Part shown: piece by piece, positions 1 through 9,864 of the stretch
Position numbering within the stretch: the first letter of the stretch is position 1
Layout: every line of letters begins with the position of its first letter
Source: Bacillus sp. JCM 19034
Lineage (GTDB): Bacteria; Bacillota; Bacilli; Bacillales; Bacillaceae_D
Reading direction: 5' to 3'
Assembly (NCBI RefSeq): GCF_001310635.1
Contig: NZ_BAXR01000001.1
Coordinates: forward strand, 372,001 to 436,000
DNA: 64,000 bases
The notes under the pieces: generated by a model
The model's database searches: none
Seen by the model: the letters and a program-made list of their open reading frames with translations, nothing else
What the model was told of the DNA's origin: nothing
Position numbers and translations under genes: made by a program

Positions 1-2762
1 GGGCATTCCGTGGAAAAAGGCGACCGCATTATACAAATTGGTGCAGTTGTTTGTTCAAATAGTGATATTCTCTCGACCTATTCATCATTTGTGGAACCAG
101 GGGTGTCAATACCAGCTTTTATTGAAGAATTAACAGGAATTACTGTTGATATGCTTGAAGGAGCACCAAAATTTCGAACAATTATCCCGACGTTACTAGA
201 TTTACTAAAGGATAGTTGCTTAGTAGCTCACAATGTTGATTTTGATCATAGCTTTTTGAAGAAACAGTTCGAACTTGAAGGCTTTAGCTTTCCTGATATT
301 CCAGTTGTTGATACGGTTGAACTTGCCCGTATTTTTTGCCAAGACAGACAAGCTATAAATTAAGTGAACTAGCAGATGAGCTTGGATATGAACATGACCG
401 TCCCCATCAGGCCGACAGTGATGCGTTAGTAACGGCTGCTCTTTTCCACAAAATAGTGACAAAGTGTCGTTCACTACCAATAGTGACATTACAGCAATTA
501 ATTCCTCTAATGAGGAAGTTAAAAAGCAATTTTGAGCCTATCTTGTCTGACATCATTCAACAAAAGAAAGCCACACAATCAAATGAGGAAAAGTTTGACT
601 GTTATCGACAATTAGCGATCAGGAAAGTTCCTGATACACTTCCAAAGCAATCAGAGAATGTACTCTCTTATGAGGAGTTTATCAAGTCCGATTATAAAAA
701 GGTATCGAAAATGGCTTTTGATCATTTTGAACGGCGTAAAGGACAGGAACAAATGATGCAGGAAGTTCATGAGGCTTTCTTGCATAATGAATACAAATTA
801 ATTGAGGCAGGTACTGGTACAGGAAAATCCTTAGCTTATTTACTCCCGGCTCTTTTTTATGCAATTAAGCAAAAGCAACCTGTCATTGTGAGTACACAAA
901 CGATACCTTTACAAGAGCAGTTGTTAAAAAGAGACTTGCCAATATTAGAAAAGCTTGTTAAATTCCCTGTTCATATGGTTTTATTAAAGGGGCGAAATCA
1001 CTATTTATGTTTGCGCAAATTTGAGCAAAGCTTATCAATAGAACATACTAGTTATGAAGTGAATCTAACAAAATGTATGATACTCGTCTGGTTAACAGAA
1101 ACGATGACAGGTGATATCGATGAAATCATGATTCCTGCTGGTGCAAAATCATTATGGTATGAAGTCCAGAGTGATGCAAGTAGTGACATCGGGAGGGCAA
1201 ATCCTTGGTTCACAAGGTGTTTTTATCATCGTGTTCGAAGAGACGCTCAACTAGCACATATTGTTGTTACAAACCATGCCCTATTATGTACAGATTTATT
1301 GCATGAGAAAGCGATTTTACCTGCTCATTCCCATGTTATTTTAGATGAGGCACACCATTTAGAAGAAGTGGCAAGTGATCATCTCGGTTTAAGGACAGAT
1401 TATGTGGCATTTGCCATATCTTTCAACGGTTATCATCTGATCAAGATTATCATTGGTATGATCAATTAACAGCCATTTACAATCGGCTACAGTTACCTAT
1501 TTCAACCTCAGATCTTCTTTTTAAACAATTAATCGGAGCGAAGGAAGAAATTGATGAATTATTTCGAATGCTATATGCGTATATTCAACAGAACCAACAG
1601 CTAACGACAACAGATGTTGGCCGTGTTCGATACCGGTATTTTAGTTTTAAGGAGCAAGGAGCACTCTGGCAAGCAATATTGGAATGTATGATGAGAATAC
1701 ATAGTAACGTCAAAAAAGTGATTTCTTCGTTTAAGGAACTTTTAGTGCCAATAAAAGAAGGAAATGAGAAGCTCACTTACACTGATGCATCTTTTCTATC
1801 GGAATTAGAAAAATGGGTGACTCTTTTAAATGAGGAAGAAGATAAATTATACCAATTACTATTAGAATATGATCCAGATGCTGTTTATTGGGCTGAAATT
1901 GAACCTAGAGGTGCACGCAATGCAACTTATCTATATAGTAAACCTTTAGACGTGTCGCAATTGCTAGCTGACGGTTTTTTTGCAAAGAAAAAAAAGTGTC
2001 ATCTTAACATCTGCTACATTAGCGGTTAACGGATCATTTTCATTTCAAATTAAACGATTAGGATTAGAGGATTTTGCTCCACAAACGTCCATTATTGGCT
2101 CCCCTTTCAATTATAAAGAGCAAGCACGTTTGTTAATACCAACTGATATACCTGCGATTAAAGAAGTGACAATGGAGCAATTTTCTTATGAAGTCGCCAA
2201 AAAGCTATGGCGCTTATCATCAATGACTGAGGGAAAGACGCTCGTATTATTTACATCGTATGAAATGCTTCGGATCGTTTATGACTTCATGAGAAAGTGG
2301 AATGAGGATCATATTCTCCATTTAATCGGACAAGGGATAACGTCAGGAAGTCGTGTGAAATTAATGAAAATGTTTAAACAAAGTGAGCAGGCAATGTTAT
2401 TTGGGACAAGTAGTTTTTGGGAAGGAATTGACTTACCTGGAAACGAGTTAACGACCGTTGTCATTGTTCGGTTACCATTTTCACCACCAGATGATCCTTT
2501 AATTCAAGCTCAATTTGAGAAAGTTAAAGAAGAAGGTGGAAATCCTTTCATGGATATTTCATTACCTCAAGCGATTATTCGCTTTAAACAGGGATTTGGT
2601 AGATTAATTCGTTCTATGACAGACAAAGGGGCAGTATTTGTGTTTGATCGACGTATTACGAGCTCACGATATGGAAAGCAGTTTATTTTATCACTACCAG
2701 ATGTACCTGTTTATAAAGGGGAATTTGATCAATTATTAAAAGATCATCATACGTATTTATAA
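1..2762 (+). CDS. dinG: DinG-type 3'-5' exonuclease/helicase, 5' end cut by window, three frameshifts
   Basis: DnaQ-like exonuclease domain followed by a DinG/XPD-type superfamily 2 helicase, as in Firmicute DinG. The reading frame is open from base 1; roughly the first dozen codons, including the first DxE exonuclease motif, lie outside the window. Visible motifs: Walker A in EAGTGTGKS, the DEAH box in ILDEAHHLEE, then TSATL, FWEGIDLPG and the arginine-rich GFGRLIRS. Three frame breaks occur, near 335 (T run), near 1430 and near 1990 (A run). A one-base correction at the first and third joins the DinG sequence smoothly; for example KKKSVILTSATL is restored at 1990. A genuine pseudogene is possible but the homopolymer pattern argues for sequence error. 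Confidence 0.93.
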
Positions 2763-2786
2763 AGGAAAAGGAGACACATATCGTTC

Positions 2787-4090
2787 ATGTCAATTATAAT
2801 TAAAAATGCAAAAATTGTGACAATGACTGATGTTGGGATAGTTGAAGGCTATGTCGTGGTGAAAGATGGACAGTTTGAGCGTATTGCAAGCGGGAATCCC
2901 TCAGCCCAACTTGAAGCCGAAAGTCTAGAAGTTATTAATGCAAATGGGAAGTGGCTACTGCTGGATTCATTAATACTCATGGACACACTGGAATGTCGCT
3001 ATTACGTGGTTATTCTGATGATTTACCGTTACATCGATGGCTTAAAGAAAAAATGTGGCCATTCGAAGCTAAATTAGATAGAGAATCGGTTCGTGCTGGT
3101 CGTCAATTAGCTGTTGCTGAAATGCTTTTATCTGGTACGACAACATTTCTGGAAATGTATCATTTGTATATTGACGATTTTGCGGAGCAGTTAGCAGAAA
3201 TAGGAATGCGTGCAACCTTAATGCGCTCAATGATTGGGCTTTGTCCAACACGAGAGCAAGAGGAAAAATTACAGGAAGCCGTTACCTTAGCTAAGACATG
3301 GCATAAGTCAGCCAATAATCGTATTCAAATGATGTTGGCTCCTCATGCTCCATATACGTGTCCACCTGATTTTATTGAACGAATTGTTGAGGAAGCCGCA
3401 ACGTTACAGCTTCCGATTCATATGCACTTAGCTGAAACAAAAAAAGAAGTTGAGGACCATATTAATACGTATGGTGTTCATCCTTTTGATCATTTGCAAA
3501 AATTAAAAGTATTAGATAAAACACCTTGGCTTTTTGCACACTGTGTTCACTTATCACAAGAGCAAATAAAAGCTATGGCAAACTATCAACTATCAGTAAG
3601 TTATAATCCAAAAAGTAATTTAAAGCTCGGATCAGGGATAGCACCTATTGCACAAATGTTAGAAGAAGGCATTAATGTATCCATTGGTACTGATAGTGTA
3701 GCATCAAATAATACGTTAGATTTATTTGAAGAATTACGCGTTGGTACTTTGGTGCAAAAAGGAATAAAACAAGATTCAACAACTATTCCGGCATATGAAG
3801 CATTAAAACTTGTTACAGTTAATGGAGCTAAAGCATTATCTTTACAGGGTGTGGGGCAAATAGAGGTTGGGTATGATGCAGACTTTATATTACTTTCTTA
3901 TGAAAGCCCACACTTACAGCCTAATGATCATGTTTATTCTCATTTGGTTTATGCAGCAAAAGGGTCGGATGTCACAGATGTGTATGTACAAGGAAAAGCA
4001 TTAGTAAGAAAGAAAGAACTTGTTACATTGGACCTGGAAAAGATCATCTTTGAAGCAAATAAAGCATACAAAGAAGTAAATGAACGTTAA
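2787..4090 (+). CDS. mtaD: 5-methylthioadenosine/S-adenosylhomocysteine deaminase, one frameshift
   Basis: Amidohydrolase-superfamily metal-dependent deaminase that converts methylthioadenosine or S-adenosylhomocysteine to the inosyl products. Motifs in order: GFINTHGHTG (HxH metal site), HMHLAET, FAHCVHL and SIGTDSVASNN (metal-binding Asp). Start ATG at 2787 follows AAAGGAAAAGGAG. The frame changes near 2960: one extra C in CTGCTGG restores WLLPGFINTHGH, so this is a likely base-call error. The gene sits between dinG and ypmA, which are neighbours in B. subtilis, so it is an insertion relative to that order. It could also act on other purine thioethers; the family assignment is firm, substrate preference is inferred. 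Confidence 0.92.
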
Positions 4091-4193
4091 GAACATTTGA
4101 TAAGCTGATATACCGAGAATCTACATACATTCCTATTTCGCTTACAAAAGCTCATTTTCTTGCTTAATTACACATTAATGGAGGGGAACATAG

Positions 4194-4364
4194 ATGGAAC
4201 AAAAAATGGAAGTTTTATCAAAGGTTACGGTGAATCGAACAAGCGATCTATATAAAATTGTCGATTCATTAAACCGTACTTTAAAAGAGCAGGATTTAAT
4301 GTTTGGTCTAGCTCTTGATCAAACTAATGAGGAAAAAATGGTTTTCACCATTTATAGAACGTAG
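4194..4364 (+). CDS. ypmA: YpmA family small protein
   Basis: A 56-codon gene. ATG follows GGAGGGG with good spacing. The protein has the features I recall for B. subtilis YpmA: a VNRTSDLYKIVDSLNRTLK segment, then LMFGLALD and a C-terminal FTIYRT. It is followed seven bases later by ypmB, and lies downstream of dinG as in B. subtilis. No function is established; a short, soluble, mixed alpha/beta protein is suggested by composition. Confidence 0.88.
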   Translation: MEQKMEVLSKVTVNRTSDLYKIVDSLNRTLKEQDLMFGLALDQTNEEKMVFTIYRT

Positions 4365-4371
4365 GGTTATT

Positions 4372-4851
4372 ATGAAAAAGTGGATCATATCCTTTACCTT
4401 TATTGTTTTCATGCTTCTTATAGCAGGTAGTATATACTTTTTTACAATCATCAGAGAACCACTTGTGGAGCAATTTGATCAAGTGGAACGATATGTGTTA
4501 AACCAAGACCTTCTAGATTCGATTGACGAAATATCTTATTATCATGGCCAAGAAGTTGTTTATGTTGCACGAGGTGAATTAGACTCCATTGAACGTTATG
4601 TTTGGGTAACAGATGATTTAACGACTGCTTACGAAGCGAATGTCGATGAAGGCATTACAGAAGAAGAAGCAATATCGTTAGTACATCAACATGAGCCAAT
4701 AGTCGAATTACAAGCGATACGAATAGGTTTAGAACGAAATCGACCTTTATATGAAATAACATTTATTAATGAAAATGAACGAAAATCTTATTATTATTTA
4801 CACTTTAAAGATGGTACGCTTATCAAAAGATATTCATTACGAATTGAATGA
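4372..4851 (+). CDS. ypmB: YpmB family membrane-anchored protein (DUF5590)
   Basis: 159-residue protein with one N-terminal membrane segment (about residues 4-24, rich in I, F, L) and an extracytoplasmic domain with the PepSY-like pattern of DUF5590 proteins. A longer in-frame start at 4315 would overlap ypmA, so ATG 4372 is preferred. It forms an ypmA-ypmB pair immediately before aspB. Function unknown in the family. Confidence 0.88.
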   Translation: MKKWIISFTFIVFMLLIAGSIYFFTIIREPLVEQFDQVERYVLNQDLLDSIDEISYYHGQEVVYVARGELDSIERYVWVTDDLTTAYEANVDEGITEEEAISLVHQHEPIVELQAIRIGLERNRPLYEITFINENERKSYYYLHFKDGTLIKRYSLRIE

Positions 4852-4920
4852 CAAATCTTTATTCGACTTATTGCGAATCAGTGATGATCGTGTATAGTAT
4901 ATAGTAGGAGGGAAAAATAT

Positions 4921-6105
4921 ATGAATTTATCAAAAAGAGTATCAACTTTAACACCTTCGTCAACGTTAGCGATAACAGCGAAGGCAAAGGAATTGAGAGA
5001 GCAAGGTCATGATGTAATAGGGTTAGGTGCAGGTGAACCCGATTTCAATACGCCACAATACATAATTGATGCAGCTATTCGTTCAATGGAAGAGGGACAT
5101 ACGAAATATACTCCTTCAGCTGGGCTACCGGCATTAAAGGATGCGATTATTAATAAGTTTAAAATCGATCAGCAAATCGACTATAAGCGTGAGAATATAT
5201 TAGTCGGTTCTGGTGCAAAACATGTTCTTTATACGCTATTTCAAGCTATTCTAGATGCCGAAGATGAAGTGATTATCCCAACTCCTTATTGGGTAAGCTA
5301 CCCAGAGCAAGTGAAGCTTGCAGGAGGACAGCCTGTTTATATCGATGGGCTTGAGGAAAACGAATTTAAAGTAACGGCAGAACAAGTTGAAAAAGCGATT
5401 ACGAATAAAACAAAGGCATTTATTTTAAATTCACCGAGTAATCCTACAGGATCGATGTATAGTGAAGACGAGTTGAAGGCACTTGGTGAGGTTTGTGTAA
5501 AGCATGACGTTTTAATTGTGTCAGATGAGATTTATGAGAAGTTAGTCTATGATGGTGCGAAACATACGTCGATTGCTCAATTATCTGATGACTTAAAGCA
5601 ACAAACCATCGTTGTAAATGGTGTATCAAAATCACATTCCATGACAGGATGGAGAATTGGATATGCAGCAGGTGATCCGAATATCATTAAAGCAATGACA
5701 AATTTAGCAAGTCATAGTACGTCTAATCCTACGACGAGTGCTCAATATGGAACAATTGCAGCATATAAGCAAGATGATGGTTCCGTTGAAAAAATGAGAT
5801 CTGCCTTCGAAGAACGCTTAAATGGTGTGTATGAAAAATTAATAAGCATTCCTGGTATTTCATGTGTTAAACCTAAAGGAGCATTTTATCTTTTCCCTAA
5901 TGTAAGCGAAGCCGTTAAAATGAACGGGTTTGACTCCGTTGATGATTGGGTTGCTGCGTTACTGGAAGAGGAAAAAGTAGCACTTGTTCCCGGTTCAGGA
6001 TTTGGAGCACATAACAATGTACGCTTATCATATGCGACTTCTTATGATTTACTTGAGGAAGCATTAAACCGAATCGAGAACTTCATTAAGAATCATTCTA
6101 AGTAA
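4921..6105 (+). CDS. aspB: aspartate aminotransferase (class I/II PLP enzyme)
   Basis: Transfers the amino group between aspartate and 2-oxoglutarate using pyridoxal phosphate; a cytoplasmic homodimer. The 394-residue length is typical. The Schiff-base lysine is K237 in VSKSHSMTGWRIGY; other family signatures are GAGEPDF near the N-terminus, NSPSNPTG and DEIYE. ATG follows TAGGAGGG. No frame damage. The gene order ypmB-aspB-asnS matches B. subtilis. Confidence 0.96.
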   Translation: MNLSKRVSTLTPSSTLAITAKAKELREQGHDVIGLGAGEPDFNTPQYIIDAAIRSMEEGHTKYTPSAGLPALKDAIINKFKIDQQIDYKRENILVGSGAKHVLYTLFQAILDAEDEVIIPTPYWVSYPEQVKLAGGQPVYIDGLEENEFKVTAEQVEKAITNKTKAFILNSPSNPTGSMYSEDELKALGEVCVKHDVLIVSDEIYEKLVYDGAKHTSIAQLSDDLKQQTIVVNGVSKSHSMTGWRIGYAAGDPNIIKAMTNLASHSTSNPTTSAQYGTIAAYKQDDGSVEKMRSAFEERLNGVYEKLISIPGISCVKPKGAFYLFPNVSEAVKMNGFDSVDDWVAALLEEEKVALVPGSGFGAHNNVRLSYATSYDLLEEALNRIENFIKNHSK

Positions 6106-6116
6106 TGCAAAATACA

Positions 6117-6160
6117 AGGGACAGTCTTAAAAGGTCGGTTAACCTTTTGGGCCTGTCCCT
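6117..6160 (+). terminator. stem-loop after aspB
   Basis: AGGGACAG near 6117 pairs with CTGTCCCT ending at 6160; an inner arm of AAAAGG and CCTTTT extends the stem. Only a modest T-rich tail follows, so this is either the aspB terminator or a dispersed GGGACAG-type repeat known from many Firmicutes. Confidence 0.6.
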
Positions 6161-6244
6161 GTTCATTTCTATTTACTTTTCACAAATGTATGATATGGGT
6201 ATAATATTAACTATAATAGATGATTGAATATTGGAGGGTACATA

Positions 6245-7537
6245 TTGAAAACGACTATTGCAAAAATTGGTCAATTTTCTAATAAAGAAGTAACGATTGG
6301 GGCTTGGTTAGCGAATAAGCGTTCAAGTGGCAAAATAGCCTTTCTACAATTGCGTGATGGGACTGGCTTTATTCAAGGGGTAGTTGTAAAAGCAGATGTT
6401 GGCGAAGAGCTGTTCCAGCAAGCGAAATCATTGACGCAAGAAAGTTCATTGTATGTCACTGGTATCGTTCGTGAGGATGAACGTGCACCATCAGGATATG
6501 AGCTTACGGTAACGTCATTTCAATTGATTCAAGAGGCTGATGGTTATCCGATTACACCGAAAAATCACGGAACAGAATTTTTGATGGACCATCGTCATTT
6601 ATGGCTACGATCTAAACGTCAGCATGCAATTATGAAAATACGTAACGAAATCATTCGTGCGATCTATGAATTCTTTAATGAGAATGATTTTGTTAAAGTT
6701 GATCCGCCTATCTTAACGGGTAGTGCTCCTGAAGGTACGTCAGAATTGTTTGCTACAAATTATTTTGATGAACAAGCCTATCTATCACAAAGTGGTCAAT
6801 TATATATGGAAGCAGCTGCGATGGCGTTAGGACGAGTTTTCTCGTTTGGTCCAACTTTCCGAGCAGAAAAATCAAAGACAAGAAGACATTTAATTGAATT
6901 TTGGATGATTGAACCGGAAATGGCATTTGTTGAATTTGAAGAGAATTTAGAGGTACAGGAGCAATTTGTTACGTTTATCGTCCAAGCAGTTTTGAAAAAT
7001 TGTCAGCTCGAATTAAAAACGTTAGAGCGTGATATAACTCAACTTGAAAAGATAAAAGCACCATTCCCAAGAATAACGTATGATGAAGCTATTACCTTTT
7101 TACACGAAAATGGATATAATGACATTAAATGGGGAGATGACTTTGGTGCACCACATGAAACGGCGATCGCAAACCATTATGATAAGCCGGTTTTCATTAC
7201 TCATTACCCGACCACATTGAAGCCTTTTTATATGCAGCCTGATCAGGACCGCAAAGAAGTTGTACTATGTGCAGATCTAATTGCCCCAGAAGGGTATGGT
7301 GAAATCATTGGTGGTTCAGAACGTATTCATGATTACAATTTATTAGAGCAAATGGTTGCCTTGCATCAGTTATCTGAAGAAGCGTATCAATGGTATTTAG
7401 AATTAAGGAAATATGGTTCCGTACCACATTCAGGATTTGGCCTAGGATTAGAGCGCACGGTTGCTTGGATAACAGGAGTGGAGCATGTGCGTGAAACGAT
7501 TCCTTTTCCTCGCTTGTTAAATCGCTTATATCCTTAA
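6245..7537 (+). CDS. asnS: asparaginyl-tRNA synthetase
   Basis: Class II aminoacyl-tRNA synthetase charging tRNA-Asn. The N-terminal OB fold contains [18 protein letters not shown] (anticodon binding); the catalytic core has [12 protein letters not shown] (motif 2) and [12 protein letters not shown] (motif 3). The start is the TTG at 6245, seven bases after TTGGAGGG, giving the expected MKTTI beginning and 430 residues; the in-frame start 21 bases upstream has no ribosome site. No frame damage. Located between aspB and dnaD as in B. subtilis. Confidence 0.96.
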   Translation: MKTTIAKIGQFSNKEVTIGAWLANKRSSGKIAFLQLRDGTGFIQGVVVKADVGEELFQQAKSLTQESSLYVTGIVREDERAPSGYELTVTSFQLIQEADGYPITPKNHGTEFLMDHRHLWLRSKRQHAIMKIRNEIIRAIYEFFNENDFVKVDPPILTGSAPEGTSELFATNYFDEQAYLSQSGQLYMEAAAMALGRVFSFGPTFRAEKSKTRRHLIEFWMIEPEMAFVEFEENLEVQEQFVTFIVQAVLKNCQLELKTLERDITQLEKIKAPFPRITYDEAITFLHENGYNDIKWGDDFGAPHETAIANHYDKPVFITHYPTTLKPFYMQPDQDRKEVVLCADLIAPEGYGEIIGGSERIHDYNLLEQMVALHQLSEEAYQWYLELRKYGSVPHSGFGLGLERTVAWITGVEHVRETIPFPRLLNRLYP

Positions 7538-7589
7538 ATTGAACGAAAGCTTACTATGTAACATGTAAGAATTGGGTTTTATTCAGCCT

Positions 7590-7626
7590 AGAACATCACT
7601 TATAATGATTGGGTGATGTTCTCTTT
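7590..7626 (+). terminator. terminator after asnS
   Basis: GAACATCAC pairs with GTGATGTTC around a TTATAATGATTGG loop, followed by TCTTTTGTT. Confidence 0.75.
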
Positions 7627-7960
7627 TGTTGTAAAACGGCAAGTTGACTTATATTTTAAATGTCCAATCTGAAGAAAAGACTAATGGGAAAGCGATGGTT
7701 CTATACTATCAATTATGGGACTTTTTTTATTAAAGGAACGCTGCTTAGTATTGTTGAATCGGTGTAACTAGTTTGTAAGAAACTAAAAATAAACTATTGC
7801 ATTTAATTTGATTTTTATCGGTAGTATATTGTTGTTGTTGTACAAATAAGGATGGGTGGAGCAGTTATATTTACTGCTCTCCTATCCTTCTTCTTATTCC
7901 TTTATCATTTAAGAGGGGGAGTTGCTATTAGCAAAATGTTCTGTAGTTAATGTTTGCGAC
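7627..7960. other. intergenic region between asnS and dnaD
   Basis: About 330 bases with no convincing open frame. It holds GGAC followed by seven T near 7721-7733 (possible 3' end of a small transcript) and a longer hairpin at 7848-7889, where AAGGATGGGTGGAGCAGT pairs imperfectly with ACTGCTCTCCTATCCTT before a TTCTTCTT tail. No riboswitch class recognised. Confidence 0.4.
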
Positions 7961-7965
7961 TCTCA

Positions 7966-7974
7966 TGTTATAAT
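7966..7974 (+). promoter_or_regulatory. extended -10 element upstream of dnaD
   Basis: TGTTATAAT is a consensus extended -10 (TGnTATAAT) with no good -35. It sits 22 bases before the dnaD start, so the transcript leader would be short. Confidence 0.5.
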
Positions 7975-7996
7975 AAAAGGAAGAGGTGTTTCGCAA

Positions 7997-8701
7997 ATGA
8001 ACGAAAAAATATTACAAAAATGGACAACACAACGTTTCGTGACAATTCCTGCTCTATTATTAAAGCATTATAAGGAATTATATTTAAAAGAAGAAGAGCT
8101 AGTGATTATTCTACACATTCAATCATTTATTGATGAAGGAGAGCCGTTTCCGACCGCTGATCTTGTAAGCGAAAGAATGAATATTTCTTCATCAATGTGT
8201 TCGAATATAATTGGTCGTTTATTAAAAAATCAATTTTTATCTATTGAAAAAAGATGGGATGAAAACGGTATTCTCTATGAAATGCTTACATTGGAGCCTT
8301 TATGGTTAAAGCTAATCAATGCTTTAAACAAAGAGGAGCATATTCAAAGCGAGCAGACGAAGCAACAAGAGGAAGGTCAATTATTTAAACGATTTGAAGA
8401 GGAATTTTCACGCCCACTTTCGCCAATTGAAGTAGAAACGTTGTCGATGTGGATTGACCAAGATCAACATACCCCGAAAATGATATTGGCTGCACTTCGA
8501 GAAGCTGTTGTTTCGGGAAAGCTCAACTTTCGATATATTGATCGAATATTATTTGAATGGAAACGAAATGGAATTAAAACAGTTGAGCAAGCGAAAGAAC
8601 ATGGTGAGAAATTTCGAAAATACCAACAGCCAGTAAAACAGGAGCAAACGAGAACACAAGTTGATTCAGCTCCGGGATTTCAATGGTTGGAGCAATCATA
8701 A
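7997..8701 (+). CDS. dnaD: DNA replication initiation protein DnaD
   Basis: Helicase-loading primosome protein that works with DnaB and DnaI at oriC and at stalled forks. 234 residues: N-terminal winged-helix oligomerisation domain (about 1-110) and a C-terminal DnaD/DnaB domain (about 130-200) containing the FEEEFSRPLSPIE and YIDRILFEWKRNGI signatures. An in-frame start at 7922 would lie before the promoter-like -10 element, so ATG 7997, after AAAGGAAGAGGTG, is chosen. Twelve bases separate it from nth. Confidence 0.93.
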   Translation: MNEKILQKWTTQRFVTIPALLLKHYKELYLKEEELVIILHIQSFIDEGEPFPTADLVSERMNISSSMCSNIIGRLLKNQFLSIEKRWDENGILYEMLTLEPLWLKLINALNKEEHIQSEQTKQQEEGQLFKRFEEEFSRPLSPIEVETLSMWIDQDQHTPKMILAALREAVVSGKLNFRYIDRILFEWKRNGIKTVEQAKEHGEKFRKYQQPVKQEQTRTQVDSAPGFQWLEQS

Positions 8702-8712
8702 AGGAGTAGAAA

Positions 8713-9371
8713 ATGAGTTTAAAATCAAAGAAGCAAACGATCGAAGCCCTAGATGTTATCGCAGAACTTTATCCTGAGGCAGAATGTGAATTAGTTCATT
8801 CAAACCCTTTTGAATTATTGATTGCCGTCGTGTTATCGGCTCAATGTACGGATGCACTTGTCAACAAAGTGACCCCTCGTCTTTTTGAAAAATATCAAAA
8901 ACCGGAGGATTACATACAAGTTCCGTTGGAGGAGCTTGAACAAGATATTCGCTCAATCGGATTATTCCGGAGTAAAGCTAAAAATATAAAAAAACTATCG
9001 CAATCATTAATAGAAAATTATAATGGACAAGTACCCAGCGATCGTGATGAATTAATCAAGTTAGCTGGTGTAGGACGAAAAACTGCTAATGTTGTTACTT
9101 CAGTCGCTTTTGGCGTACCAGCTATTGCCGTCGATACACATGTTGAGCGCGTTTCGAAACGATTAGGTATTTGCCGTTGGAAGGATTCAGTGAGGGAAGT
9201 CGAAGAAACGTTAATGAGAAAAATCCCAAAAGAACGTTGGTCAGATTCACACCATCAATTGATTTTTTTGGTAGGTACCACTGTAAGGCACAATCACCGA
9301 AATGTTTCGAATGCCCGCTTTTTGAGCAATGCCGGGAAGGAAAAAAACGTTTAAAAGGCCAAGTTTCATGA
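8713..9371 (+). CDS. nth: endonuclease III, one frameshift
   Basis: DNA glycosylase/AP lyase for oxidised pyrimidines. Helix-hairpin-helix LAGVGRKTANVV with the catalytic lysine K123, catalytic Asp D141 in AVDTHVERV, and a C-terminal 4Fe-4S site with spacing C-x6-C-x2-C-x5-C (from KCFECPLF). The iron-sulphur part lies in another frame; one extra T in the T run near 9267 restores LIFFGRYHCKAQ. Follows dnaD with a 12-base gap and an AAGGAG site. Confidence 0.93.
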
Positions 9372-9420
9372 AGATCGACAAAGCGTATGAACATAGTCCT
9401 TTTTTGGAGATATCAATTGG

Positions 9421-9855
9421 ATGATAGGTAAAGGGAAGGGATGTAACATCATACGTTCCTTTCCTTTTTATTTTGACATGACTGGTACTTTAAAGCCTTG
9501 GCTTTCATTTTCACAATTTGAAAAAGAATTATGGAAGATTGCTGAAGAAGAATTAGCTGAACTAAAAATTAATCTAAAAAATCTCAGTAAACCTGAAAAA
9601 AATAAAAAAGTAATCATCGTGATTGCTCTTTATATTGATTTATTATTTTGGTCACATGGTAAAAGAGTTAACAGATTAGGTGTTGACTTATATAATGACA
9701 TTGAACAGTTACTATATAAACCATATAATTGTGGGGAGCGTTTAAAGTTTATAATTGAGCATGTTCATCATTTTCAAGCAGTTGTACAATTAGAGCATTT
9801 ATTTGAAGAACAAAGAAAAAAGATTGCGAAAATGAAATTAATTGAAAAAAAGTAG
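9421..9855 (+). CDS. ypoC: YpoC-like protein
   Basis: 144-residue (or 125 if started at ATG 9478) helical protein in the position of B. subtilis ypoC, directly after nth. It contains FPFYF, PWLSF and a long charged C-terminal helix. The ribosome site TTTTTGGAG favours ATG 9421, but an AAGGGAAGG / CCTTTCCTTT hairpin at 9430-9465 lies just inside this start, so 9478 remains possible. Function unknown; identification rests on synteny and a loose resemblance. Confidence 0.6.
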   Translation: MIGKGKGCNIIRSFPFYFDMTGTLKPWLSFSQFEKELWKIAEEELAELKINLKNLSKPEKNKKVIIVIALYIDLLFWSHGKRVNRLGVDLYNDIEQLLYKPYNCGERLKFIIEHVHHFQAVVQLEHLFEEQRKKIAKMKLIEKK

Positions 9856-9864
9856 GTGGAGTGG

